The notes under the pieces are model-generated. The model had not been told where the DNA came from, searched no databases, and saw only the letters and a list, made by a program, of their open reading frames with translations. Source: Gammaproteobacteria bacterium (GTDB lineage: Bacteria; Pseudomonadota; Gammaproteobacteria; Arenicellales; JAANXG01). Taken from it: a stretch of DNA of 15,525 nucleotides. A program made the position numbers and the translations under genes. The stretch covers positions 1-15,525 of the forward strand of contig JAANXG010000013.1 in NCBI GenBank assembly GCA_018263405.1, given 5' to 3'. This document shows positions 1-7,036 of this stretch, piece by piece (positions within the stretch are counted from its first letter, which is position 1; each line of letters opens with the position of its first letter).

Positions 1-2
1 CC

Positions 3-46
3 CGATTTATTTCGTTAAATAGCTGGCTATTCGCCTCAATAAATCG
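3..46. repeat. Hairpin-forming palindromic repeat at window start
   Basis: Nested inverted repeat. The outer arms CGATTTATT (3-11) and AATAAATCG (38-46) pair perfectly. The inner arms AATAGC (18-23) and GCTATT (26-31) are separated by two bases. The 13-base core ATAGCTGGCTATT recurs at 5685-5697 inside the MITE upstream of thiS, which suggests a dispersed family. It lies beyond the 3' end of the ATPase remnant and could also act as a transcription stop, although no long T-run follows it. Confidence 0.5.
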
Positions 47-86
47 AAAAATTGGTCTCGATTTCCCACCTACCTCGCTACGATCC

Positions 87-108
87 CCTAAGTCCGACAG
101 GCTCCTAG
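87..108 (-). repeat. 22-bp dispersed repeat, copy A
   Basis: The minus strand of this stretch is identical over 22 bases to the plus strand at 11258-11279 (core GGAGCCTGTCGGACTTAGG). In this copy the repeat encodes the last residues (LGACRT) and the TAG stop of the ATPase remnant, so it probably marks the junction where that gene lost its natural 3' end. It resembles a REP-type element or an insertion-sequence terminus. That is inference; only the identity is seen. Confidence 0.7.
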
Positions 109-2124
109 AGCGCTGCAATCTTGGCTGGATATGTCGGCAATAGTTCCAATGTGCTGAGTTTGGACACTTGGCCTATAACGCTCAACAACGCTCCCGAGTA
201 GAACCTCTTCAAGGCCGCGCTCCCAAGCTTCTCGCAGTAAGCCATAGAGGCGGCTAGCTTCTTTCTCGTAAGCATCTTGATGTCCTTCCCTGAACAACTT
301 GTCTGCTGCTTGCCACCCGTTTTTCAAGTAACCAATACGCCTCTTTACAGACATCGCTACCCAGGGGAGTTCTTCAGCGCACACGCCAGCACCAATCGCT
401 AGTTGGCGGACATGTTGATCGATACGATTAACGCCTTGTTCTTCAGTAAATTGATGCAGGTGAAGAAGAAAAACGATGTCATGTGTGAAGACAATGACCT
501 GTCTGGTTTTAGCTTCCTCGACGAGACGGCGTGCCACGTTTTCGCGCCATTTGTAGTCAAGCGATGACACCGGATCGTCAAACAAGATAGCGGAAGGATC
601 ATCCGCAGTGCTCAGTTCGGCGAAGAAAGCGGCTATCGATAGGCACCGCGCCTCACCCTCGCTAACAACTTTGGGTAACTCGACACCCGGAGCTCTTTTT
701 AGAATTAGTCTGTGATACAGATTCCCAAGGTCACCGCCGGCCTCGTCCAGTTCGACTTCGACGTGCTTGAATCGGAGATTACCGAGTTCTTCGGCGAAGC
801 TTGCCTTGAGCTTCTCAGTGACCGCGATCCTTGTGACGGCAGTGCTTTTTGTGGTGATACTGTTTGTTCTTACATCACTAAGGCATAATTCATAAGCAGC
901 AATCTTCTTTTTCCGCTCGATTTCGTTGATCACCGCGTCGATGTTATTGGCGAGGACCTGTCTGTCTTTTAGTTCCTGTAGCTCGGCAGTGACCTTTTGT
1001 TTCTCATCTTCGGCGTTTTGCTCTGTCAGAGTTCGTGCCCGCTCGTCCAGTTGCTGAACGAGCGTTTCAAGCGTTTGAGATGGAAAGCTGTACTCGGGTA
1101 AAGAGTCTGGAAGGCCTTGTTTGCGCTTTAGGCCGTCGATAGCAGCGTCCCGACGTTCTTGTGCTGTAACGAGACCTTGCTCCAATTCGTCAGCCAAGGA
1201 ATCCTGTTCAATACGGACCTCCTTAACCGCCTCTTGCCAGTCGCTCTCGAATACGTTCAGTTCGTCAATATCGTTGTATAGTTTGCTGTATCGGGCTTTC
1301 GCTTCTCGAAATTCCTTCTCGGCTGTTGAAGTAACGAACGTTTCGAATTGCTGCAGTCGGGCACCGGCATCAGCGCTTAGTCCCTGCTGGCATAGCACGC
1401 AAACCGCGTCTTCTGTGGTGACGGGAAAGGAATCCTCTGGGTAGGCCTCCGCCTGGGAAAACTCGCGGGCCTTTTCCCACATCTCGCCCCAGCTAGCCGA
1501 TCCGGTGCCCGAGAGCAGTCCCTCCGAGAAAGTATTCTCGCGTAGCTTCTGCACGGCCTCTGCCTTCGATTGCGCGTCCTGCTGTGCGTCGAATACATTC
1601 CGCACAGCCTCGCTGGACAGGGCGTTACTCACGTCGTTCAAGTGTTTGGCAAGTGCGCGAAAGCGCCCGGCGCGCATGGATAACTCTCTTGCAGTCTTGG
1701 CCGGATCGCTGGCCTGGAGATCAGCCAGCTTACTTTTGAGTAAGGTTAAGCGAGTATTTTCATCGTCCGACAACGTAGCCAGTGCCCGCACATCATCCGG
1801 ACGGGTCAGCGATGACAGAGAACCCAGTAACCTGGCGACGGCTGTGCCTTCTTGAACCTGAAGGGTTTGTAAGGTACTGGAGGCTAGTGAATCTCGCTCG
1901 CTCTCCAGTTTCTTGCGAACAGCTCTGCAAGCTTGCACGAGCTTGTCAAAAAGATCCAAACCAAACGGCCTGAACGCGACATCAGTTCGCTCTGTCAAAT
2001 ACACTGCCGCGGAGTGACTGTCAAAGACACTGACTCGTGACAGAGAGTCATCGTCGCCATTGCCCGTCCATTCCTGTGGTTCTTGTTCGGCGCCGACTTT
2101 ATATTTGATAGAGACGGTGGGTGA
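88..2124 (-). pseudogene. Truncated ABC/SMC-like AAA ATPase (defence-type), remnant
   Basis: This is the remnant of a large coiled-coil ATPase of the RecF/SMC/AAA_13-like type. The first usable start is GTG at 2002-2004 (638 codons). From it I see a CxxC pair (C202, C205; CVLC), possibly a zinc-hook-like element between charged coiled-coil segments, then an ABC signature (SEGEARCLSIAAF, 448-460), Walker B (AILFDDPVSSLD, 472-483) and an H-loop (FTHD, about 506-509). No Walker A (GxxGxGKS) is present. The frame stays open upstream of the GTG to 2124 and reads family-like protein (VSIKYKVG, then LSRVSVFDS) without any start codon, ending at a TAA at 2125-2127. The 5' part with the P-loop has therefore been lost. 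At the other end the protein stops inside a 22-bp repeat, probably short of the family C-terminus. Full relatives are, from memory, about 850-900 residues and often lie in defence islands. A protein made from the GTG could not bind ATP normally. Confidence 0.75.
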
Positions 2125-2334
2125 TTATAAGGAGTAGTAAACCGATTCTCATGGCGATCTCCTGTTGGCCTTGTTCTATACGTGACAATGCTAGGCGTTT
2201 TGCGAGAGGGATTCTACTGAGAATCGATCCGTGGTGGTAACCGATACGTTGTCCTCTACATTGCCTCTACATCGCAACGTCGATGAAAGGTGACACGGAC
2301 ACCATCATGAGAAACAAGAGAAATCAATTACTTA

Positions 2335-2410
2335 TGGTGGCCAGGGACAGAATCGAACTGCCGACACGGGGATTTTCAGTCCCCTGCTCTACCGACTGAG
2401 CTACCTGGCC
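2335..2410 (-). tRNA. tRNA-Phe(GAA)
   Basis: On the minus strand the 76-nt sequence folds as a complete cloverleaf. The acceptor stem GGCCAGG pairs with CCTGGCC. The D-arm contains AGCTCAGTCGGTAGAGC. The anticodon loop CTGAAAA carries GAA. The T-arm contains GTTCGATTC, and CCA is encoded at the 3' end. It lies downstream of yggX on the same strand. tRNA-Phe genes are known integration sites for genomic islands, and the broken ATPase lies on its 3' side, but I found no second copy of the tRNA 3' end in the window. Confidence 0.97.
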
Positions 2411-2580
2411 ATTACCTGCAAACGGTACTAATAAATATCTTCGCCCTGGACCGGAAACGGGGTTTTCATTCCTCTGCTCACCCTGTCACTGTGCGACCCC
2501 GCTGCTTGGCCGAGGGGAGAGCGAAAAGTGCGTTATTTAAACGAGGCCATGCGGGTACGTCAAACCCTGCGGGTTTTGCT

Positions 2581-2859
2581 TTAGCCGGATTCCTCCGGGG
2601 GTACATATCCCACCGGCGTTTCCGCTCCCTCCCCGAAAAAGAACTTTTCCATTTGTTCCTCGATCAACTTGCGGTGTTCCGGATTCATGGGGTTGAGCCG
2701 ATTCTCGTTGATCAACATGGTTTGCAGGCTCAGCCACTCCTGCCAGGCCTGCTTGGATACGTTTTCATAGATGCGCCGGCCGAGTTCTCCGGGCCAGGGC
2801 GATCGATCCAAACCTTCGGCTTCTGTACCGAGTTTCACGCACTGTACAGTTCGAGACAT
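2581..2859 (-). CDS. yggX: Fe(2+)-trafficking / oxidative damage protection protein YggX
   Basis: A small soluble cytoplasmic protein that protects iron-sulfur clusters from oxidation and has been proposed to help move Fe(2+). At 92 residues it matches the family length (91 in E. coli). Family features are the start MSRTVQCVKLG with the conserved Cys7, the segment WPGELGRRIYENVSKQAWQEW, the motif NEnRLNPMNPEHRKLIEEQM, and a C-terminal FFFGE. The ATG at 2857-2859 lies only 3 nt after the mutY stop, so the two genes are almost certainly cotranscribed and probably translationally coupled; no clear Shine-Dalgarno is seen. The mutY-yggX order is the one found in enterobacteria and pseudomonads, which fits repair of oxidised DNA together with protection of the MutY cluster. 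Confidence 0.96.
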   Translation of the reverse strand: MSRTVQCVKLGTEAEGLDRSPWPGELGRRIYENVSKQAWQEWLSLQTMLINENRLNPMNPEHRKLIEEQMEKFFFGEGAETPVGYVPPEESG

Positions 2860-2862
2860 AAA

Positions 2863-3963
2863 CTAATTCAGTTTTTCTATCAATCGTTTAACGGGTGCCG
2901 CGAGTCCCAGCATCCGGGGCTGCTCCGGGTTATACCAGACCCGGTTTTGGTTATCCATGACCGTATCGAGTGGCGCGCGGACACGTGCCGGAATCGGCGT
3001 GATATCCAGATGAAAGTGCGTGAAGGTGTGCCGTATAACCTCGCAGGGCCGGCCGGTTTTCAGGGTAAGGCCGAGGGTGTTGAAGTCACGCGTGGTGGAG
3101 CCTAGATCGGCGGCGCATTCCGGCAGCCCCCAAAGCCCGCCCCAGATTCCGCTCGGCGGACGCTGTTCCAGCAAGACTTCGCCGCGCTCGTTGCGAATCA
3201 GCAGCATACCCGTCTCCTTGACCGGTTTTACCTTGCGAGGCGCCCGGGCCGGATACGCTTCGGCGTCGCCGTGCCGGTGCGCAGCGCATAATCCTGCTAC
3301 GGGGCAGGCGCCGCAGCGGGGATTGCGGCGCAGGCAGACACCTGATCCCAGATCCATGATGGCCTGGGTGTAGTCGTCCACGCGATCTCCCGGTGTGTAT
3401 TGTTCGGCCAGGATCCAGAGCCGTTTTTCCACTGCCCGCTTGCCCGGCCAGCCGTCAACGCGATGCAGCCTGGCGAGCACTCGCTTGACGTTGCCATCCA
3501 GGATCGGATGCCGTTGCAGAAGAGCGAACGCCAGAATGGCGCTCGCCGTCGACCGGCCGATACCCGGGAGTTGTACCAGTGCGTCCAGGTCGGTGGGGAA
3601 GCGCCCGTAGTACTTGTCCGCAACAATACGTGCGGCCCTGTGCAGGTTACGGGCCCGCGCGTAGTAACCCAGCCCTGTCCACCGGTGCAGTACCTCGTCG
3701 AGGTCGGCGTCCGCGAGCTGGTTCACGGACGGGAACCGCGCCATGAAGCGCCGGTAATAGTCGATTACGGTGGCCACCCGGGTCTGCTGTAGCATGATCT
3801 CCGAGACCCAGATCCGGTAGGGATCCCGGCTGCGGCTCCAAGGCAGGTCGCGTCGTCCGCGGCGGTCGAACCAGTTCAGCAGTTGCTTACCAAAACGCCG
3901 CGTTCGTGGGTCACGGGACTTACCGAACACGTGTGGTGGCGGGCGTTTGGGCCTGGACGGCAT
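2863..3963 (-). CDS. mutY: A/G-specific adenine DNA glycosylase MutY
   Basis: Removes adenine mispaired with 8-oxoguanine in base-excision repair. The 366-residue protein has the full MutY layout. E55 lies in SEIMLQQT. A helix-hairpin-helix (LPGIGRSTASAILAF, about 132-146) is followed by the catalytic Asp156 in ILDGNVKRVLAR. The [4Fe-4S] cluster ligands are C210, C217, C220 and C226 (CX6CX2CX5C). The C-terminal part (from about 250) is the Nudix-like 8-oxoG recognition domain (LLEQRPPSGIWGGLWGLPE, then FTHFHLDI). The start is ATG at 3961-3963. The N-terminus is some 20 residues longer and more basic than E. coli MutY, so a shorter start is possible, but no better one is visible. It is followed at 3 nt by yggX and preceded at 63 nt by the CHAD gene on the same strand. 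Confidence 0.97.
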   Translation of the reverse strand: MPSRPKRPPPHVFGKSRDPRTRRFGKQLLNWFDRRGRRDLPWSRSRDPYRIWVSEIMLQQTRVATVIDYYRRFMARFPSVNQLADADLDEVLHRWTGLGYYARARNLHRAARIVADKYYGRFPTDLDALVQLPGIGRSTASAILAFALLQRHPILDGNVKRVLARLHRVDGWPGKRAVEKRLWILAEQYTPGDRVDDYTQAIMDLGSGVCLRRNPRCGACPVAGLCAAHRHGDAEAYPARAPRKVKPVKETGMLLIRNERGEVLLEQRPPSGIWGGLWGLPECAADLGSTTRDFNTLGLTLKTGRPCEVIRHTFTHFHLDITPIPARVRAPLDTVMDNQNRVWYNPEQPRMLGLAAPVKRLIEKLN

Positions 3964-4026
3964 GATAATCCTGAAATGGCCTTAAATGAGAATCGGTCAC
4001 TGGGAGCTCTCTATGGTTGGGATGAT

Positions 4027-5052
4027 TCAAGTGCCTTCTGCCCGCCAAGCCTGCCAATATCGTCGAAACCGCTCCGGCAAGCGTCCGGGCGTTTCGGCGT
4101 ACAGCTGTATGCCGAGCGGACGTGCCTCCCGCCGAAGGGTGGCGCGGCGCCGATCGGCGGCGGCTAGCATGTCGTGTTGGCGCGATGTGTGGCCAAACCA
4201 GTCCGGTTGGCTCTCCAACATCGAGCGATAGACGCTCAGGTCGTGTTCATCGCCAAGCAGTTCGGATAGTTTGGCCAACTCTGTCGTACGGGCATCCATT
4301 TCGGCCGGCCAGATATTCCGCAGCAGCCGGCACGCGTACCAGTGGTATTTGACGCGTTTGCGAAATTCGTGGAACGTCTCGTCGGACAGCGTTTTGTAGG
4401 CTTCGTCCATGCCCCGATGGCCCCGGCGATAGGTTTTCCCGAGGCCGGGTTCCAGGTCCTGGAAATCGCGGGCACGCCCGGCCCATTCGAGCACCCGGTC
4501 GCGGCCTTCGAGCAGTTGCGCGCGCGCGGTCTTCAGGCGTTCGCTCAGGTTCGCGTTCTCTTCGGCGATCCGTCGGCGCCGGGTGGTTAGTTTGCCGCGT
4601 ATGGCGGCGCACTCGATTTGGACATCGGGGTTTGTGACGTTTATCGCAAGCGAGTCGTGGGTTTCAATGAGCACCGACGCGTCACGCAGCGCCGAGAGTT
4701 GCCGGGCGATATCGCGAAACCGGGCATTTTCCGTGCCGTAGGTGCCATCCTTGTCCAATGGTTCGCGGACCAGGCGCAATACCGCACGTATTTTCTTACA
4801 CCGTTTTCGCGATTGGTGGACCGTGGAGGCGGGGTCGAGATCGCCGTCGTCGATTTCCGCAATTCCCCGGTCGATCTGCTCCGTAACAATACGCTCGATT
4901 TCGTGGGCAAGGTTACCGCTGTCTCTAATCTCGTAAGAGATGACCGGTTTCGCGCTGTTATGTGTGGATATCAAAGCGGAGTAATCCTGCCCGCCCGGGG
5001 CCGGCGCGGCGGCTTTCTTGACCGGGACCACGCTCGAACCACGTTCATACAT
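4027..5052 (-). CDS. CHAD domain-containing protein
   Basis: CHAD domains are all-helical, rich in conserved histidines and basic residues, and are known to bind inorganic polyphosphate; many accompany polyphosphate or CYTH proteins. Two internally similar helical halves are seen, each with the H-x3-K/R signature: VHQSRKRCKKIRAVLRLVR (about 78-96) and FHEFRKRVKYHWYACRLLR (about 227-245). A further motif, LGDEHDLSVYRSML, lies toward the C-terminus. The protein is 341 residues with no signal peptide or membrane segment. No CYTH domain is fused or adjacent. The ATG at 5050-5052 is used here. A strong promoter-like sequence at 5055-5084 would start transcription at or just after it, so GTG at 5029-5031 is a credible alternative. 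It precedes mutY and yggX on the same strand, but whether it joins their operon is unknown. Confidence 0.85.
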   Translation of the reverse strand: MYERGSSVVPVKKAAAPAPGGQDYSALISTHNSAKPVISYEIRDSGNLAHEIERIVTEQIDRGIAEIDDGDLDPASTVHQSRKRCKKIRAVLRLVREPLDKDGTYGTENARFRDIARQLSALRDASVLIETHDSLAINVTNPDVQIECAAIRGKLTTRRRRIAEENANLSERLKTARAQLLEGRDRVLEWAGRARDFQDLEPGLGKTYRRGHRGMDEAYKTLSDETFHEFRKRVKYHWYACRLLRNIWPAEMDARTTELAKLSELLGDEHDLSVYRSMLESQPDWFGHTSRQHDMLAAADRRRATLRREARPLGIQLYAETPGRLPERFRRYWQAWRAEGT

Positions 5053-5054
5053 GT

Positions 5055-5084
5055 AGTATATTTTTGTCTAACGGCGGCTTTCAA
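5055..5084 (-). promoter_or_regulatory. Sigma70-type promoter for CHAD-mutY-yggX
   Basis: Reading the minus strand, TTGAAA (5084-5079) and TATACT (5060-5055) are separated by 18 bp, a good match to sigma70 -35 and -10 boxes. It lies in the 43-bp gap between the divergent CHAD and 107-residue genes. Transcription would begin near 5048, inside the first codons of the annotated CHAD frame. Confidence 0.5.
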
Positions 5085-5095
5085 AGAGACCGGAG

Positions 5096-5419
5096 ATGAG
5101 AAAAGTTATCACATTGCCGGAAAACTTTATCGGCAAGGAGGATCGCGAAAAACTCGAAAGCTTTGGCGGGCATACCATTGCGCACGGCCGTGCCACGCGC
5201 TGGCATTGGACGAGCAACGAACGCGGCGGTGACGTTTTCGAGATCCACCGGGGCGGCGCTGATGAAGTTTTGGCGTATAGCCTTATTCGAGATCGGGCGC
5301 ACGATGTGTTTCGTGTTTATGACAGCCGGAGCCACGAAGCGGCCTCGGGCGATCTCGAGCACGTCATGGCCGAACTCGACCGCCTGCTGGCGACGGAACA
5401 CGGCGAATCTCCCGCATGA
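5096..5419 (+). CDS. Hypothetical protein, 107 residues
   Basis: I do not recognise this family. It encodes a soluble, acidic and histidine-rich small protein with no signal peptide, membrane helix or cysteine motif. It starts MRKVITLPENF and ends in a helix-like segment (GDLEHVMAELDRLLATEH). The middle has alternating charged and aromatic residues (RWHWTS, VFEIHRGG, VFRVYDS) that suggest beta strands, so a small alpha/beta fold is plausible. Codon use resembles the neighbouring genes, and a purine-rich GGAG sits directly against the ATG. These points favour a real gene. It is divergent from the CHAD gene across 43 bp and ends 43 bp before tRNA-Gly, which is on the opposite strand. No function is assigned. 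Confidence 0.6.
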   Translation: MRKVITLPENFIGKEDREKLESFGGHTIAHGRATRWHWTSNERGGDVFEIHRGGADEVLAYSLIRDRAHDVFRVYDSRSHEAASGDLEHVMAELDRLLATEHGESPA

Positions 5420-5462
5420 ATTTCCATAGTGTACCCTTCGCGGGTCGGTGTGTCGCACGTAT

Positions 5463-5536
5463 TGGAGCGGGTGATGGGAATCGAACCCACGTCATCAGCT
5501 TGGGAAGCTGAGGTTCTACCGTTGAACTACACCCGC
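5463..5536 (-). tRNA. tRNA-Gly(CCC)
   Basis: The minus strand gives a 74-nt cloverleaf. The acceptor stem GCGGGTG pairs with CACCCGC (5467-5473 against 5530-5536). The D-arm contains TAGTTCAACGGTAGAAC. The anticodon stem TCAGC/GCTGA encloses the loop TTCCCAA, giving anticodon CCC. The T-arm contains GTTCGATTC, and CCA is encoded. The anticodon CCC reads GGG codons and corresponds to E. coli glyU. Confidence 0.96.
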
Positions 5537-5611
5537 TTCGACTCCACGTTCAAAGTATGCGTATCGGTGTGAAACGAGTAAAAGTCTGACCGATAACGGC
5601 TTTCAGGTAAA

Positions 5612-5770
5612 GGGCACCTCTATTCATTGATGGCCGGAAATCTTGAGTCCAAAATATCCAATATCCGCGTTAAAATCTTTCGCGATAGCTGGCTATTACG
5701 TGCGAATTTCGCCTTGATCTTGAATATTTCATCTCTCAGCCTTTCTCGCCCACAATGAATAGAGGTGCCC
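5612..5770. mobile_element. 159-bp MITE with 18-bp TIRs and TAAA target duplication
   Basis: Perfect terminal inverted repeats: GGGCACCTCTATTCATTG (5612-5629) and its complement CAATGAATAGAGGTGCCC (5753-5770). They are flanked by direct repeats TAAA at 5608-5611 and TAAA at 5771-5774, as expected of a target-site duplication. The 123-bp interior has no coding capacity and contains ATAGCTGGCTATT (5685-5697), also found at the window start. Size, TIRs and duplication together fit a non-autonomous miniature inverted-repeat element. A 3-4 bp TA-rich target would suit an IS5-type parent transposase, which is inference; no transposase is present here. It lies between tRNA-Gly and thiS. Confidence 0.8.
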
Positions 5771-5780
5771 TAAAGAGAAA

Positions 5781-5810
5781 TTGACTGTATGGCAAACGAT
5801 TCGCTAGGCT
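5781..5810 (+). promoter_or_regulatory. Putative promoter of thiS-thiG
   Basis: TTGACT (5781-5786) and TAGGCT (5805-5810) are separated by 18 bp, directly after the MITE. Transcription from it would start about at the thiS ATG (5818), implying a leaderless or nearly leaderless message; no Shine-Dalgarno precedes thiS. I see no TPP riboswitch (THI box) between tRNA-Gly and thiS. Confidence 0.35.
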
Positions 5811-5817
5811 TTAAAGC

Positions 5818-6024
5818 ATGAATTCGAAGATCACCGTCAATGGGGAAACACGGCCCATACCGGAGGGGCATACGCTCGCCGAGCTGGTCGAGGCACTGGA
5901 TCTGCGGGACCGGCGAGTGGCTGTGGAAGTCAACGAGGAAATCGTGCCGCGGAGCCAGTACGCGCAACGCGTGCTGAACGGCGGTGACCACATCGAAGTC
6001 GTCGCCGCGATAGGCGGGGGCTAA
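5818..6024 (+). CDS. thiS: Sulfur carrier protein ThiS
   Basis: A ubiquitin-like sulfur carrier for thiamine biosynthesis. Its C-terminal Gly is adenylylated by ThiF, converted to a thiocarboxylate, and then donates sulfur to ThiG. At 68 residues it is typical of the family (66 in E. coli). It starts MNSKITVNGETRPI with the beta-hairpin of the ubiquitin fold, has VAVEVNEEIVPRSQY in the middle, and ends GDHIEVVAAIGGG with the required Gly-Gly tail. The ATG at 5818 is the only sensible start; there is no Shine-Dalgarno. It ends 14 nt before thiG and is surely cotranscribed with it. No thiF is in the window. Confidence 0.96.
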   Translation: MNSKITVNGETRPIPEGHTLAELVEALDLRDRRVAVEVNEEIVPRSQYAQRVLNGGDHIEVVAAIGGG

Positions 6025-6038
6025 CACCCCGGTCCCCC

Positions 6039-6848
6039 ATGAACGATTCCAAACCCGCGCTCTTGACCGATGACGATCCATTGGTGATCGCCGATTGGCA
6101 GTTTCGATCGCGCTTGCTGATCGGAACCGGCAAGTATAAGGACCTTGACGAAACCCAGGCCGCGATCGAGGCGAGCGGTGCCGAAATTGTCACGGTCGCA
6201 ATCCGTCGTACCAATATCGGACAGACCCCGGGCGAGCCGAGCCTGCTCGATGTGATCCCGGCATCCGAATACACCATTCTTCCCAATACGGCGGGTTGTT
6301 ACAACGCCAATGAAGCCATACGAACCTGCAACCTGGCACGGGAGCTTCTCGACGGCCATTCCCTGGTGAAACTGGAAGTGCTGGGTGACGAACGTACACT
6401 GTTCCCGGATATTGTGGCCACTATGGATGCAGCCGCCCGGTTGGTGGAGGACGAGTTTGAGGTCATGGTGTACACCAACGACGATCCTGTCGTAGCCAAG
6501 GAGCTGGAGGATATGGGCTGTGTTGCCGTGATGCCGCTGGCGGCGCCGATCGGCTCGGGTCTCGGAATCCGTAACCCCTATAACATCCTGTTTATCCTGG
6601 AAGATGCCGACGTGCCGATCATTGTCGACGCCGGTGTGGGCACGGCCAGCGATGCGGCGGAGGCCATGGAACTGGGCTGCGACGGCGTGTTGATGAACAC
6701 TGCCATCGCCTCGGCGGGCAATCCCGTTTTGATGGCGGTGGCCATGCGCAAAGCGGTTGAATCCGGGCGCGAGGCGTATCTGGCCGGGCGGATGCCCAAG
6801 AAACGATATGGGAGTGCTTCTTCCCCCCTGGAAGGGACGTTCTTCTAA
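6039..6848 (+). CDS. thiG: Thiazole synthase ThiG
   Basis: Builds the thiazole phosphate of thiamine from 1-deoxy-D-xylulose 5-phosphate, dehydroglycine or the glycine imine, and sulfur from ThiS thiocarboxylate. The 269-residue cytoplasmic TIM barrel has the Schiff-base lysine K111 in VKLEVLGD. Other family motifs are SRLLIGTGKYKD (about 24-35), VTVAIRR, LPNTAGCYNA, AVMPLAAPIGSGLGI and the phosphate-binding IIVDAGVGTASDAAEAMELGCDGVLMNTAIA. The start at 6039 leaves about 15 residues before the barrel; no Shine-Dalgarno is evident, so coupling to thiS translation is likely. The final residues SSPLEGTFF are a common ThiG ending, so the protein is complete. Confidence 0.97.
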   Translation: MNDSKPALLTDDDPLVIADWQFRSRLLIGTGKYKDLDETQAAIEASGAEIVTVAIRRTNIGQTPGEPSLLDVIPASEYTILPNTAGCYNANEAIRTCNLARELLDGHSLVKLEVLGDERTLFPDIVATMDAAARLVEDEFEVMVYTNDDPVVAKELEDMGCVAVMPLAAPIGSGLGIRNPYNILFILEDADVPIIVDAGVGTASDAAEAMELGCDGVLMNTAIASAGNPVLMAVAMRKAVESGREAYLAGRMPKKRYGSASSPLEGTFF

Positions 6849-7036
6849 GGGCTCGCGCAAAAATAACTTCACAGAATTCGTGCCCGGCGCCCGGGCGAGA
6901 GCAATCGTCATCCCGGGGTGAACCACAAAATTCCACGAAGGGGCCAAAAAAGTTTTACCATCGAGGTAATTTTTGGAAACGAGGGAGTTTACCCCTGTCT
7001 ACGGACCGCCGGCCGCGGCGCCCTATCAGGAGCTTC

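Noticed and set aside
2143..2226. Inverted repeat CGATTCTCA / TGAGAATCG spanning 84 bp upstream of the ATPase remnant
   Set aside because: The arms are only 9 bp with a 66-bp spacer, do not extend, and have no flanking duplication; chance is plausible.
2335..2410. Genomic-island attachment site at tRNA-Phe
   Set aside because: No repeat of the tRNA 3' end and no integrase gene are visible in the window; the broken ATPase nearby is only suggestive.
2863..3963. Long plus-strand open frames opposite mutY, CHAD, thiG, ilvA and the sulfite reductase (for example 10001-11119 minus and 13076-14029 minus)
   Set aside because: They mirror the codon periodicity of GC-rich genes with clear homology on the other strand and show no family motifs or proper start signals.
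5537..5817. TPP riboswitch (THI box) upstream of thiS
   Set aside because: I looked for the conserved CTGAGA and ACCTGAT elements in the right order and found none; the region is mostly the MITE.
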